Program-made: the position numbers and the translations under genes
In this document: positions 18,447 to 31,227 of the stretch, piece after piece
Position numbering within the stretch: the first letter of the stretch is position 1
Layout of the letters: the number at the start of each line of letters is the position of its first letter
Assembly (NCBI RefSeq): GCF_000730605.1
Contig: NZ_BBIS01000018.1
Span: forward strand, 1 to 64,000
Direction of reading: 5' to 3'
DNA from: Pseudomonas monteilii NBRC 103158 = DSM 14164
GTDB lineage: Bacteria > Pseudomonadota > Gammaproteobacteria > Pseudomonadales > Pseudomonadaceae
Length of the DNA stretch: 64,000 nt
Notes under the pieces: generated by a model
Seen by the model: only the letters and a program-made list of their open reading frames with translations
What the model was told of the DNA's origin: nothing
Databases searched by the model: none

Positions 18447-20717
18447 TCACGCCACCTCAGCCGTGGTCTCGAAGTCGAACACCAGCTCGCCATCGCGCAG
18501 GTCGACGTGCACCACGCCACCATGCTCGGCCAGTTCGCCAAACAGGATCTCCTCGGCCAGCGGCCGCTTGATCTTGTCCTGGATCAGCCGCGCCATCGGC
18601 CGCGCCCCCATCTGCACGTCGTAGCCAGACACCGCCAGCCAGCCGCGTGCGGCATCGCTGACTTCCAGCAGCACACGCTTGTCTTCCAGCTGCGCCTGCA
18701 GTTCGATAAGGAACTTGTCGACGATGCTCTTGATCGTCTCGGTGCTCAGGCGGCCGAACTGGATAATGGTATCCAGACGGTTGCGGAACTCTGGCGTGAA
18801 GCTCTTACGGATCACTTCCATGGCATCGGACGCGTGGTCCTGATGGGTGAAGCCGATCGAGGCCCGCGCTGCCGTTTCCGCGCCAGCGTTGGTGGTCATG
18901 ATCAGGATCACGTTACGGAAGTCGGCCTTGCGCCCATTGTTGTCGGTCAGGGTACCGTGGTCCATCACCTGCAGCAGCAGGTTGAAGACTTCCGGGTGGG
19001 CCTTCTCGATTTCGTCGAGCAGCAATACGCAGTGCGGTTGCTTGGTAATCGCCTCAGTCAGCAAGCCACCCTGGTCGAACCCTACATAACCAGGAGGCGC
19101 ACCGATCAGACGCGACACGGTGTGGCGCTCCATGTACTCGGACATGTCGAACCGCACCAACTCAACGCCCAGGGCCTTGGCCAGCTGGCGCGCCGCTTCG
19201 GTCTTGCCGACGCCGGTAGGGCCAGCGAACAGGAACGAACCGACAGGCTTGTCTGGAGACTTCAGGCCAGCACGGGACAGCTTGATGGCAGTAGCCAGCG
19301 AGTCGATAGCCTGATCTTGGCCGAACACGGTCAGCTTCAGGTCACGTTCAAGGTTACGCAGCAGTTCCTTGTCGGAGCTGGTGACGTGCTTTGGCGGAAT
19401 CCGCGCGATCTTGGCGACGATATCCTCGACTTGAGGCACATCGATGCGCTTGACGCGCATGGCCTCCGGCTGCAGGCGCTGGTAGGCACCGGCTTCGTCA
19501 ATCACATCGATGGCCTTGTCCGGCATGTGCCGGTCATTGATGTAGCGCGAGGCCAGTTCCGCGGCGGCGCGCAGGGCTTCGTCGCTGTACTCGATGTTGT
19601 GATGGCTCTCGAAGCGCCCTTTCAGGCCGCGCAGAATGCCCACGGTGTCTTCGACCGACGGCTCGCTGACATCCACCTTCTGGAAGCGACGTGCCAGGGC
19701 ACGGTCCTTCTCGAAGATGCCGCGGAATTCCTGGAAGGTGGTCGAGCCGATGCAACGGATCTCACCCGACGACAGCAGCGGCTTGAGCAGGTTGGAGGCA
19801 TCCATCACCCCGCCCGATGCCGCACCGGCACCGATGATGGTGTGGATTTCGTCGATGAACAGGATCGCCTGCGGGCGCTTGCGCAGCTCGCCGAGCAGCG
19901 CCTTGAAGCGCTTCTCGAAGTCGCCACGGTATTTGGTACCGGCCAGCAGCGCGCCCAGGTCAAGGGAATACACCACGCTTTGTGCCAACAGGTCGGGCAC
20001 CTGGCCATCGACAATGCGCTTGGCCAGGCCTTCGGCGATAGCCGTCTTGCCGACGCCTGCCTCACCCACCAGCAACGGGTTGTTCTTGCGCCGGCGTGCC
20101 AGGATTTGCGCCACGCGCTCCACTTCCTGCTCGCGGCCCACCAGCGGGTCGATACGGCCAGCACGGGCCAGCTCGTTCAGGTTGCTGGCATAGGCGTCCA
20201 GCGGGTTGCTCGAAGAGGAGGTTTCGCCACCCTCTTCGTCCTGCATGTCCTGGTCGCTTTCAGATTGCGAACCATGCCCCGGCACCTTGGAGATGCCATG
20301 GGCGATGTAGTTGACCACGTCGATGCGGGCCACGCTCTGCTGTTTCAGCAGGAACACAGCCTGGCTTTCCTGTTCGCTGAAGATCGCCACCAGCACGTTG
20401 GCGCCGGTAACTTCGCGCTTGCCAGAGCTTTGCACGTGGAACACGGCACGCTGCAGCACCCGCTGGAAGCCCAGAGTCGGCTGGGTTTCACGGTCTTCGT
20501 CGTTGACAGGAATCAGCGGCGTAGTGGAATCGATGAACTCTTGCAGGTCGTGCTTGAGCTTGTCGAGATTGGCGCCACAGGCGCGCAGAACGGTCGCGGC
20601 AGCCTCATTGTCAAGGAGTGCCAGCAGCAGATGCTCGACGGTCATGAACTCATGACGCTTCGAACGGGCCTCCTTGAAGGCAAGATTGAGGGTGACTTCG
20701 AGCTCGCGGTTTAACAT
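18447..20717 (-). CDS. clpA: ATP-dependent Clp protease ATP-binding subunit ClpA
   Basis: ClpA unfolds substrates and feeds them to ClpP. The 756-residue protein has the N-domain (1-145) that binds ClpS, an acidic linker (DQDMQDEEGGETSSSS) and two AAA+ modules, with Walker A motifs GEAGVGKTAIAEGLA and GPTGVGKTEAARQLA. The ClpP-docking loop reads IGFTHQ, the Pseudomonas form of the IGL loop. It lies 30 bases downstream of clpS in the same direction, so the adaptor and unfoldase are made together. Confidence 0.98.
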   Translation of the reverse strand: MLNRELEVTLNLAFKEARSKRHEFMTVEHLLLALLDNEAAATVLRACGANLDKLKHDLQEFIDSTTPLIPVNDEDRETQPTLGFQRVLQRAVFHVQSSGKREVTGANVLVAIFSEQESQAVFLLKQQSVARIDVVNYIAHGISKVPGHGSQSESDQDMQDEEGGETSSSSNPLDAYASNLNELARAGRIDPLVGREQEVERVAQILARRRKNNPLLVGEAGVGKTAIAEGLAKRIVDGQVPDLLAQSVVYSLDLGALLAGTKYRGDFEKRFKALLGELRKRPQAILFIDEIHTIIGAGAASGGVMDASNLLKPLLSSGEIRCIGSTTFQEFRGIFEKDRALARRFQKVDVSEPSVEDTVGILRGLKGRFESHHNIEYSDEALRAAAELASRYINDRHMPDKAIDVIDEAGAYQRLQPEAMRVKRIDVPQVEDIVAKIARIPPKHVTSSDKELLRNLERDLKLTVFGQDQAIDSLATAIKLSRAGLKSPDKPVGSFLFAGPTGVGKTEAARQLAKALGVELVRFDMSEYMERHTVSRLIGAPPGYVGFDQGGLLTEAITKQPHCVLLLDEIEKAHPEVFNLLLQVMDHGTLTDNNGRKADFRNVILIMTTNAGAETAARASIGFTHQDHASDAMEVIRKSFTPEFRNRLDTIIQFGRLSTETIKSIVDKFLIELQAQLEDKRVLLEVSDAARGWLAVSGYDVQMGARPMARLIQDKIKRPLAEEILFGELAEHGGVVHVDLRDGELVFDFETTAEVA

Positions 20718-20747
20718 AGCTTCACCTCATACCCAAGTGGTCGGCGA

Positions 20748-21110
20748 TTAACCGTCCTTCTCGATTTCACAGAGTAGCGGATGCTGGCTTTCCCTGGCGT
20801 ATTGGTTGACCTGCATAGCCTTTGTTTCGGCGATGTCACGGGTAAACAATCCGCACACTGCCCGCCCTTCGGTGTGGACGGTCAGCATGATCTTGGTCGC
20901 CAGCTCGCGGTTCAGATTGAAGAACGTCTCGAGCACTTCGACGACGAAATCCATCGGCGTGTAGTCATCGTTGAACAAAACCACCTTGTACATCGGTGGC
21001 GCCTGCAGGATCGGCTTGGCTTCCTGAACTGCAAGACCTGAGCCGTCGTCCTCATTCGATTGCGGGCGATCCTGATTGAATGTTAGTCGAATCTCACTAG
21101 GTGCATGCAT
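20748..21110 (-). CDS. clpS: ClpA adaptor protein ClpS
   Basis: ClpS recognises N-degrons (Leu, Phe, Trp, Tyr) and hands the proteins to ClpA. The 120-residue protein has a flexible N-terminal tail that enters ClpA and the core [20 protein letters not shown], where Asn-Asp-Asp and Asp-Phe-Val line the N-degron pocket. [20 protein letters not shown] follows. Length is typical. It is divergent from cspD; about 230 bases between them hold both promoters. Confidence 0.97.
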   Translation of the reverse strand: MHAPSEIRLTFNQDRPQSNEDDGSGLAVQEAKPILQAPPMYKVVLFNDDYTPMDFVVEVLETFFNLNRELATKIMLTVHTEGRAVCGLFTRDIAETKAMQVNQYARESQHPLLCEIEKDG

Positions 21111-21191
21111 GGAAAGAATTTCATCATGAGCGTCAGGTTAAGGTTGTGGGTTGACCGCACAGGCCACGAATGGCGCAGGCGCCGGGCGACC

Positions 21192-21219
21192 TTGACTATC
21201 GGTAAAACGGTGTTACAAC
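21192..21219 (+). promoter_or_regulatory. Candidate cspD promoter in the clpS-cspD divergent region
   Basis: TTGACT is followed after 16 bases by TACAAC, about 120 bases before cspD. The leader would be long, as in other cold-shock-type genes. The match is moderate. Confidence 0.33.
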
Positions 21220-21340
21220 CAATAAGAACCCACCGTGGTCGATAAAGATCCGCGCAGTCAACCAGATTTTTCGCAAGGTTCGTATGCGGATGAAGTGGAT
21301 GATACTCCAGTGATGGAGTCCTTTGCAGAGGGACATAGGG

Positions 21341-21601
21341 ATGGCAAGCGGTAAAGTCAAGTGGTTCAACAATGCCAAGGGCTACGGATTCATCAACGAG
21401 GAAGGTAAATCCGATGACCTTTTCGCTCATTACTCGGCCATCCAGATGGACGGATACAAGACACTGAAGGCGGGCCAGGCCGTGGAGTTCGAGATCATCC
21501 AGGGCCCCAAAGGCCTGCACGCGGTGAAGATAATGGACGCCGCTGCCGCTGCGGCTGCCAAAGCCCAAGGCCAGGCCGCAAGCGAAACCGTACGCGCCTG
21601 A
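21341..21601 (+). CDS. cspD: Cold-shock-like protein CspD
   Basis: This 86-residue CspA-family OB-fold protein has RNP1 ([10 protein letters not shown]) and RNP2 ([10 protein letters not shown]) for single-stranded nucleic acid binding. CspD in E. coli is a stationary-phase inhibitor of replication. The C-terminus has an alanine-rich tail (seven Ala in a row, residues 67-73), which longer CspD forms carry beyond the OB fold. The start at 21341 gives the family [10 protein letters not shown]; six upstream codons are in frame but do not belong. Position opposite clpS-clpA is conserved. Confidence 0.93.
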   Translation: MASGKVKWFNNAKGYGFINEEGKSDDLFAHYSAIQMDGYKTLKAGQAVEFEIIQGPKGLHAVKIMDAAAAAAAKAQGQAASETVRA

Positions 21602-21623
21602 TCGCCGCCCCGTGTCGTAGTAC

Positions 21624-21666
21624 GAAAAAACCGGTCGCCCTTTTACCCTGGCGACCGGTTTTCTCT
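21624..21666. terminator. Bidirectional terminator between cspD and icd
   Basis: AAAACCGGTCGCC and GGCGACCGGTTTT form a 13-base perfect stem around CTTTTACCCT. A run of A on one side and T on the other lets it end both convergent genes. Confidence 0.9.
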
Positions 21667-21670
21667 TGCC

Positions 21671-22927
21671 TTACATGTGCTTGATCATTTCATCACCAAA
21701 GCCTGAGCTGCTCACCAGCGTCGCCCCGTCCATCAGCCGCTCGAAGTCGTAGGTCACGGTCTTGGCCGCAATCGCGCCATTGGTGCCCTTGATGATCAGG
21801 TCGGCCGCCTCGGTCCAGCCCATGTGCCGCAACATCATCTCTGCAGACAGGATCACCGACCCCGGGTTGACCTTGTCTTGCCCGGCATACTTGGGCGCAG
21901 TGCCGTGGGTGGCCTCGAACATGGCCACGGTGTCGGACAGGTTGGCGCCCGGCGCGATACCGATACCGCCTACCTCCGCCGCCAGCGCGTCGGACAGGTA
22001 GTCACCGTTGAGGTTGAGGGTGGCGATCACGTCGTACTCGGCCGGGCGCAGCAGAATCTGCTGCAGCATGGCGTCGGCGATGGCGTCCTTGACGATCACC
22101 TCGCGGCCGGTCTTGGGGTTCTTGAACTTCATCCACGGGCCGCCATCGAGCAGTTCGGCGCCAAACTCATCCCGGGCCACTTCGTACCCCCAGTCTTTGA
22201 AGGCACCTTCGGTGAACTTCATGATGTTGCCTTTGTGCACCAGGGTCAGCGACTCGCGGTCATTGTCCACCACGTATTGCAGGGCCTTGCGCACCAGGCG
22301 CTTGGTGCCTTCTTTCGAGACCGGCTTCACGCCAATGCCGCAGTCCTGGTCGAAGCGGATCTTGGTGACGCCCATTTCCTCCTTGAGGAACTTGATCACC
22401 TTGTTGGCCTCGGGCGAGCCGGCCTTCCACTCGATGCCGGCATAGATATCCTCGGAGTTCTCACGGAAGATCACCATGTCGACGTCGCCAGGCTTTTTCA
22501 CCGGGCTCGGTACACCCTGGAACCACAGCACCGGGCGCAGGCACACGTACAGGTCCAGTTGCTGGCGCAGGGCCACGTTGAGCGAGCGGATGCCGCCACC
22601 CACAGGGGTTGTCAGCGGGCCCTTGATCGACACCACGTAATCACGCACGGCGTCGAGGGTTTCCTGAGGCAGCCAGGTGTCCTGGTCGTACACCTGGGTG
22701 GCCTTCTCGCCGGCGTACACTTCCATCCAGGCAATCTTGCGCTTGCCGCCGTAGGCCTTCTGCACGGCGGCATCGACCACCTTGATCATCACGGGCGAAA
22801 CATCGACGCCGATCCCGTCACCTTCGATGTAAGGAATGATCGGGTGGTCAGGCACGTTAAGCGAATGGTCTGCATTGACGGTGATCTTGGTGCCGTCGGT
22901 CGGAACCTTGATTTTCTGGTATCCCAT
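21671..22927 (-). CDS. icd: NADP-dependent isocitrate dehydrogenase (dimeric)
   Basis: Icd converts isocitrate to 2-oxoglutarate in the TCA cycle. The 418-residue protein matches the E. coli type. The substrate and phosphorylation loop [16 protein letters not shown] carries the Ser that AceK phosphorylates in E. coli. [15 protein letters not shown], the [13 protein letters not shown]-like metal site ([12 protein letters not shown]) and [14 protein letters not shown] are present. It is divergent from a second, unrelated isocitrate dehydrogenase at 23342. It ends at the shared terminator with cspD. Confidence 0.97.
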   Translation of the reverse strand: MGYQKIKVPTDGTKITVNADHSLNVPDHPIIPYIEGDGIGVDVSPVMIKVVDAAVQKAYGGKRKIAWMEVYAGEKATQVYDQDTWLPQETLDAVRDYVVSIKGPLTTPVGGGIRSLNVALRQQLDLYVCLRPVLWFQGVPSPVKKPGDVDMVIFRENSEDIYAGIEWKAGSPEANKVIKFLKEEMGVTKIRFDQDCGIGVKPVSKEGTKRLVRKALQYVVDNDRESLTLVHKGNIMKFTEGAFKDWGYEVARDEFGAELLDGGPWMKFKNPKTGREVIVKDAIADAMLQQILLRPAEYDVIATLNLNGDYLSDALAAEVGGIGIAPGANLSDTVAMFEATHGTAPKYAGQDKVNPGSVILSAEMMLRHMGWTEAADLIIKGTNGAIAAKTVTYDFERLMDGATLVSSSGFGDEMIKHM

Positions 22928-23074
22928 GCTTGCACTACTCCGCTGTCGGGTGTGGTTTGGACATCATGCGATGCAATGAGCCTAAACCACATCTGCCGAC
23001 CTGCAAGGCATGCGACAACCCGCCACATTGCCGCTTAGTCTTTGGTCTTATAAATGGGCCGATATCACTTGGCC

Positions 23075-23105
23075 TTGCTGATTAGCCCGAATGGTTTGGT
23101 ATACT
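23075..23105 (+). promoter_or_regulatory. Candidate promoter of the idh leader RNA
   Basis: TTGCTG and TATACT lie 19 bases apart; transcription from here would start near 23112, giving idh a leader of about 230 bases. Confidence 0.5.
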
Positions 23106-23109
23106 GCGC

Positions 23110-23215
23110 CGCGACCGAAGGGTCATCGGGGCGAATCCCAGGAAAATGCGGACCGCCCTAGGCCATGAATGGCCGTAAAGCCTGGGCTGTTACCGCAGTT
23201 CAGCACTTGACGCTC
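23110..23215 (+). ncRNA. Structured leader RNA upstream of idh (icd-II-like motif)
   Basis: The stretch between the candidate promoter and idh is rich in structure. GACC GAAG GGTC is a tight tetraloop hairpin (23113-23124). CCCAGG (23137) can pair with CCTGGG (23181), enclosing the hairpin GGCCA TGAA TGGCC (23161-23174). TGCGG (23147) can pair with CCGCA (23193), which would make a pseudoknot. There is no credible coding frame here. A Pseudomonas RNA class called the icd-II motif was described next to isocitrate dehydrogenase genes; from memory of its context I think this is that RNA. Whether it acts in cis or in trans is not known to me. Confidence 0.5.
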
Positions 23216-23221
23216 GACTGA

Positions 23222-25567
<2,346 letters not shown>

Positions 25568-25586
25568 GGTTCGCTTGAAGTAACAG

Positions 25587-25621
25587 CACAAACCCCGGCC
25601 ACGCACCGGGGTTTGTGCTTT
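25587..25621 (+). terminator. Rho-independent terminator after idh
   Basis: CACAAACCCCGG and CCGGGGTTTGTG form a perfect 12-base stem around CCACGCA, 20 bases after the idh stop. The T run is broken (GTGCTTT), so it may be leaky. Confidence 0.75.
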
Positions 25622-25670
25622 CTGGGAAATGAGACCGCTTTGCGGCCCAATCATGCAAAAGGACTCACTA

Positions 25671-26111
25671 ATGACCTGGCAACCCCACATCACCGTCGCC
25701 ACTATCGTCGAACACGAAGGCAAGTTCCTTTTCGTCGAAGAATTCAAAGCCAACCAGCACGTCTTCAACCAACCCGCCGGCCACCTGGAACCCAACGAGA
25801 CCCTGCCCCAGGCCGCCCTGCGCGAAACCCTGGAAGAAACCGCCTGGGAAGTCGAGCTCACCGGTGTAGTCGGCATCTACCTCTACACCGCCCCAAGCAA
25901 CGGCGTGACGTACCAGCGCATCTGCTTTGCCGCCCGCCCCGTGCGCCACCATGCCGACCTGGCCCTAGACAGCGACATCGTCCGCGCCGTGTGGCTGAGC
26001 CAAGACGAACTGCTGGCCGACCCCACCCGCTGGCGCAGCGAGCTGGTGCCGCGCTGCCTCGACGACTACCTCAAGGGCCCCTTGCACAGCCTCGAACTGC
26101 TACGCGACTGA
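25671..26111 (+). CDS. nudJ: Nudix hydrolase NudJ (phosphatase of thiamine/nucleoside phosphates)
   Basis: The 146-residue protein has a full Nudix box, GHLEPNETLPQAALRETLEE, completed by TAWEV. In E. coli nudJ sits directly before mnmA, hflD and purB as here, and NudJ hydrolyses HMP-PP, TPP and nucleoside triphosphates in vitro. The ATG at 25671 has AAAGGA ten bases upstream; upstream in-frame ATGs lie near the idh terminator. The symbol rests on synteny plus the Nudix box. Confidence 0.85.
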   Translation: MTWQPHITVATIVEHEGKFLFVEEFKANQHVFNQPAGHLEPNETLPQAALRETLEETAWEVELTGVVGIYLYTAPSNGVTYQRICFAARPVRHHADLALDSDIVRAVWLSQDELLADPTRWRSELVPRCLDDYLKGPLHSLELLRD

Positions 26112-26170
26112 CGCAACGTCGCGGGTTTGATAGAATCGGCGTTTTTCCCCTCTGATACACACCGGTACCC

Positions 26171-27291
26171 ATGACCAGCCCAGCACTCAAAGACCCCGCC
26201 AAGACCCGCGTCATCGTCGGCATGTCCGGCGGCGTGGACTCTTCCGTCTCCGCCCTTCTGCTCATGGAGCAGGGATACCAGGTGGAAGGGCTGTTCATGA
26301 AGAACTGGGAAGAAGACGACGGCACCGAATACTGCACCGCCCGCGAAGACCTGGCCGACGCCCAGGCCGTGTGCGACCGCATCGGCATCAAGCTGCACAC
26401 CGCCAACTTCGCCGCCGAATACTGGGACAACGTGTTCGAGCACTTCCTTGAAGAATACAAGGCTGGCCGCACGCCCAACCCAGACATCCTCTGCAACCGC
26501 GAAATCAAGTTCAAGGCGTTTCTCGACTACGCCCTGTCGCTGGGTGCCGACCTGATCGCCACCGGCCACTACGTACGCCGCCGCGACACCGGTGAGATCA
26601 CCGAACTGCTCAAGGGCCTGGACCCGAACAAGGACCAGAGCTACTTCCTGCACGCCGTCGGCGGCAAGGAAATCGCCCGCACCCTGTTCCCGGTCGGCGA
26701 ACTGGAAAAGCCCGAGGTGCGCGCCATCGCCGAAAAGCACGGCCTGGCCACCGCCAAGAAAAAGGACTCCACCGGCATCTGCTTCATTGGCGAGCGCCGT
26801 TTCAGCGACTTCCTCAAGCAGTATCTGCCGGCCCAGCCGGGCGATATCGAAACCACCGAAGGTGAAGTGATCGGCCGCCACCATGGCCTGATGTACCACA
26901 CCATCGGCCAGCGCCAGGGCCTGGGGATTGGCGGCCTGAAAGACGCCGGTGACGAGCCGTGGTACGTGCTGCACAAGGACCTGACCCGCAACGTGCTGGT
27001 GGTCGGCCAGGGCAACGAACACCCATGGCTGTTCTCCCGCGCCCTGCTCGCCTCGGAAATTTTCTGGGTCAACCCGATCGACCTCAGCCGCCCACGCCAG
27101 CTGACTGCCAAGGTGCGTTACCGCCAGAGCGACCAGCAATGCACCCTTGAGCTGACCGAAACCGGCTACCGCGCCGTGTTCGACGAGCCGCAGCGCGCCG
27201 TCACCCCGGGCCAGTCGGTGGTGTTCTACGACGGCGAAGTGTGCCTGGGCGGTGGTGTGATCGAAGCCGCCGAGCCGTGGAGCCCGCGCGC

Positions 27292-27295
<4 letters not shown>
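26171..27295 (+). CDS. mnmA: tRNA-specific 2-thiouridylase MnmA
   Basis: MnmA uses ATP and sulfur handed over by TusE to thiolate U34 of tRNA-Lys, -Glu and -Gln. The 374-residue protein shows the PP-loop [15 protein letters not shown], the first catalytic Cys in [14 protein letters not shown], and the second in [12 protein letters not shown]. The C-terminal beta domain is complete. Its sulfur donors tusDCBE are at 5096-6477 in this window. It overlaps hflD by four bases. Confidence 0.98.
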
Positions 27296-29392
<2,097 letters not shown>

Positions 29393-29410
29393 GCTGACCG
29401 TCGCGTACAA

Positions 29411-29436
29411 CGCCCGGCCTGGCCGGGCGTTTTTAT
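29411..29436 (+). terminator. Rho-independent terminator after purB
   Basis: CGCCCGGC and GCCGGGCG pair with a three-base loop and are followed by TTTTTA. Confidence 0.9.
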
Positions 29437-29473
29437 TCCCGTACGAAAATTACGTTTTTTCAATAGGTTGAAC

Positions 29474-30640
29474 ATGAATCCTGATACTCCACTGCAGCTG
29501 CTCGGCGGCATCTCGGCCCGCGAATTCATGCGCGACTACTGGCAGAAGAAGCCGCTGCTGGTGCGCCAGGCCTTCCCGGACTTCATCAGCCCCATCGACC
29601 CCGACGAACTGGCCGGCCTGGCCCTGGAAGACGAAGTCGAGTCGCGTATCGTGCTGGAGCACGGCGCCCACCCGTGGGAGCTGCGCCGCGGCCCGTTCAA
29701 CGAAGACACCTTCGCCGAGCTGCCAGAAAAAGACTGGACCCTGCTGGTACAGGCCGTGGACCAGTTCGTCCCGGAAGTGGCCGAACTGCTGGAAAACTTC
29801 CGCTTCCTGCCCAGCTGGCGTATCGATGACGTGATGATCAGCTTCGCCGCCCCGGGTGGCAGCGTTGGCCCGCATTTCGACAACTACGACGTCTTCCTGC
29901 TGCAAGGCCACGGCCAGCGCAACTGGAAGATCGGCCAGATGTGCAGCAGCGACAGCCCGCTGCTGGAGCACGCCGACCTGCGTATCCTGGCCGAGTTCGA
30001 GCAGAGCGAAGAATGGACCCTGGAGCCAGGCGACATGCTCTACCTGCCACCGCGCCTGGCCCACTACGGCGTGGCCGTGGACGACTGCCTGACCTACTCG
30101 GTCGGCTTCCGCGCCCCAAGCGCCGCCGAAGTGCTGACCCACTTCACCGACTTCCTGGGCCAGTTCCTGCCTGACGAAGAGCGCTACAGCGATGCCGACG
30201 CCCAGCCGGCCAGCGACCCGCACCAGATCCAGCACGACGCCCTCGACCGCCTCAAGGCGCTGCTCGACAAGCACATGAACGACAAGGACCTGCTGCTGAC
30301 CTGGTTCGGTCAGTTCATGACCGAGCCGCGTTACCCCGAGCAGATCGTTGGCGAAGAGCTGAGCGAAGAAGAGCTGATCGATGCCCTGGAACAAGGCGCC
30401 ATCCTGATCCGCAACCCAAGCGCACGCCTGGCCTGGTCGGAATTCGAAGACGACCTGCTGCTGTTCGCCAGCGGCCGCAGCTGCCCGCTGCCAGGCAAAC
30501 TGCGCGAGCTGCTGAAGCTGGTGTGCGCGGCCGATGCCCTGCATATCGACAACCTGGCAGACTGGCTGCAAGACGAAGATGGCCTTATGCTGGTACAGCA
30601 GCTGGTCAAACAAGGAAGCCTGGGATTCGCCAATGAATAA
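29474..30640 (+). CDS. roxA: Ribosomal protein uL16 arginine 3-hydroxylase (RoxA/YcfD), JmjC/cupin type
   Basis: RoxA is a 2-oxoglutarate/Fe(II) oxygenase that hydroxylates an arginine of ribosomal protein L16. The 388-residue protein has the HxD iron motif (GPHFDNYDVF, His134 and Asp136) and the distal iron His197 in PPRLAHYGVAV. It also has the opening EFMRDYWQKKPLLVRQAF, typical of the family, and a C-terminal helical/winged region. The ATG at 29474 is used; a TTG two codons upstream is possible. It overlaps the next gene by eight bases. Confidence 0.92.
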   Translation: MNPDTPLQLLGGISAREFMRDYWQKKPLLVRQAFPDFISPIDPDELAGLALEDEVESRIVLEHGAHPWELRRGPFNEDTFAELPEKDWTLLVQAVDQFVPEVAELLENFRFLPSWRIDDVMISFAAPGGSVGPHFDNYDVFLLQGHGQRNWKIGQMCSSDSPLLEHADLRILAEFEQSEEWTLEPGDMLYLPPRLAHYGVAVDDCLTYSVGFRAPSAAEVLTHFTDFLGQFLPDEERYSDADAQPASDPHQIQHDALDRLKALLDKHMNDKDLLLTWFGQFMTEPRYPEQIVGEELSEEELIDALEQGAILIRNPSARLAWSEFEDDLLLFASGRSCPLPGKLRELLKLVCAADALHIDNLADWLQDEDGLMLVQQLVKQGSLGFANE

Positions 30641-31061
30641 GATCAGCGTTCGCCTCGCCGACTGGCACAAAGACAACGCCGACATTCGCCGTATCCGTGA
30701 GGCGGTGTTCATTGCCGAACAGCATGTACCGCCGGAGCTGGAGTGGGACTCGGATGACCCGACCGCTGCACACTTCCTGGCCCTGGAAGGCGACTACCCG
30801 ATCGGCACTGCCCGCCTGCTGCCAGACGGGACTATCGGCCGGGTATCGGTGCTGAAGGACTGGCGCGGCTTGAAAGTGGGTGACGCGCTCATGAACGCAG
30901 TCATCGTCGAAGCGCAGAACCGCGACCTGAAGCAGCAGATGCTCAGCGCTCAGGTGCATGCCACGCCGTTCTACGAGCGCTTGGGCTTTCGCGTAGTCAG
31001 CGAGGAATTCCTCGAAGCCGGCATCCCGCACGTGGACATGGTGCGCGACTCGCGCGCCTGA
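30633..31061 (+). CDS. GNAT-family N-acetyltransferase
   Basis: The 142-residue product is a single GNAT domain. The acetyl-CoA loop region reads GRVSVLKDWRGLKVGDALM, where the usual R-x-x-G-x-G/A turn is seen as RGLKVGDA. HATPFYERLGFRVVSEEF is the usual late strand-helix, similar to YjcF/ElaA proteins. The substrate is unknown. Its start lies inside the end of roxA (eight-base overlap), so the two are probably co-translated, which could hint at a link to ribosome modification, but this is inference. Confidence 0.85.
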   Translation: MNKISVRLADWHKDNADIRRIREAVFIAEQHVPPELEWDSDDPTAAHFLALEGDYPIGTARLLPDGTIGRVSVLKDWRGLKVGDALMNAVIVEAQNRDLKQQMLSAQVHATPFYERLGFRVVSEEFLEAGIPHVDMVRDSRA

Positions 31062-31070
31062 CCCACAACG

Positions 31071-31113
31071 GCACCGGCCTCTGCGCGGGCAAGCCCGCGC
31101 AGAGGCCGGCACA
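31071..31113. repeat. REP-like perfect hairpin after the GNAT gene
   Basis: CCGGCCTCTGCGCGGGC and GCCCGCGCAGAGGCCGG form a 17-base perfect stem around AA. It resembles the REP palindromes seen elsewhere in the window and may also act as the operon's end. Confidence 0.7.
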
Positions 31114-31227
31114 GGTCAATGACACGCTCACTGACAAAAACCTGTACATCCATCCAGATAAAACTTGCCTCCGCGCCCCCGCTTGCGCATCCTAGTGCCC
31201 ATCACCCCCGATGAAGCGTTCCCGGCC

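Noticed and set aside
18507-20714. 735-codon plus-strand frame opposite clpA
   Set aside because: Mirror of ClpA codon structure; no domain or start signal.
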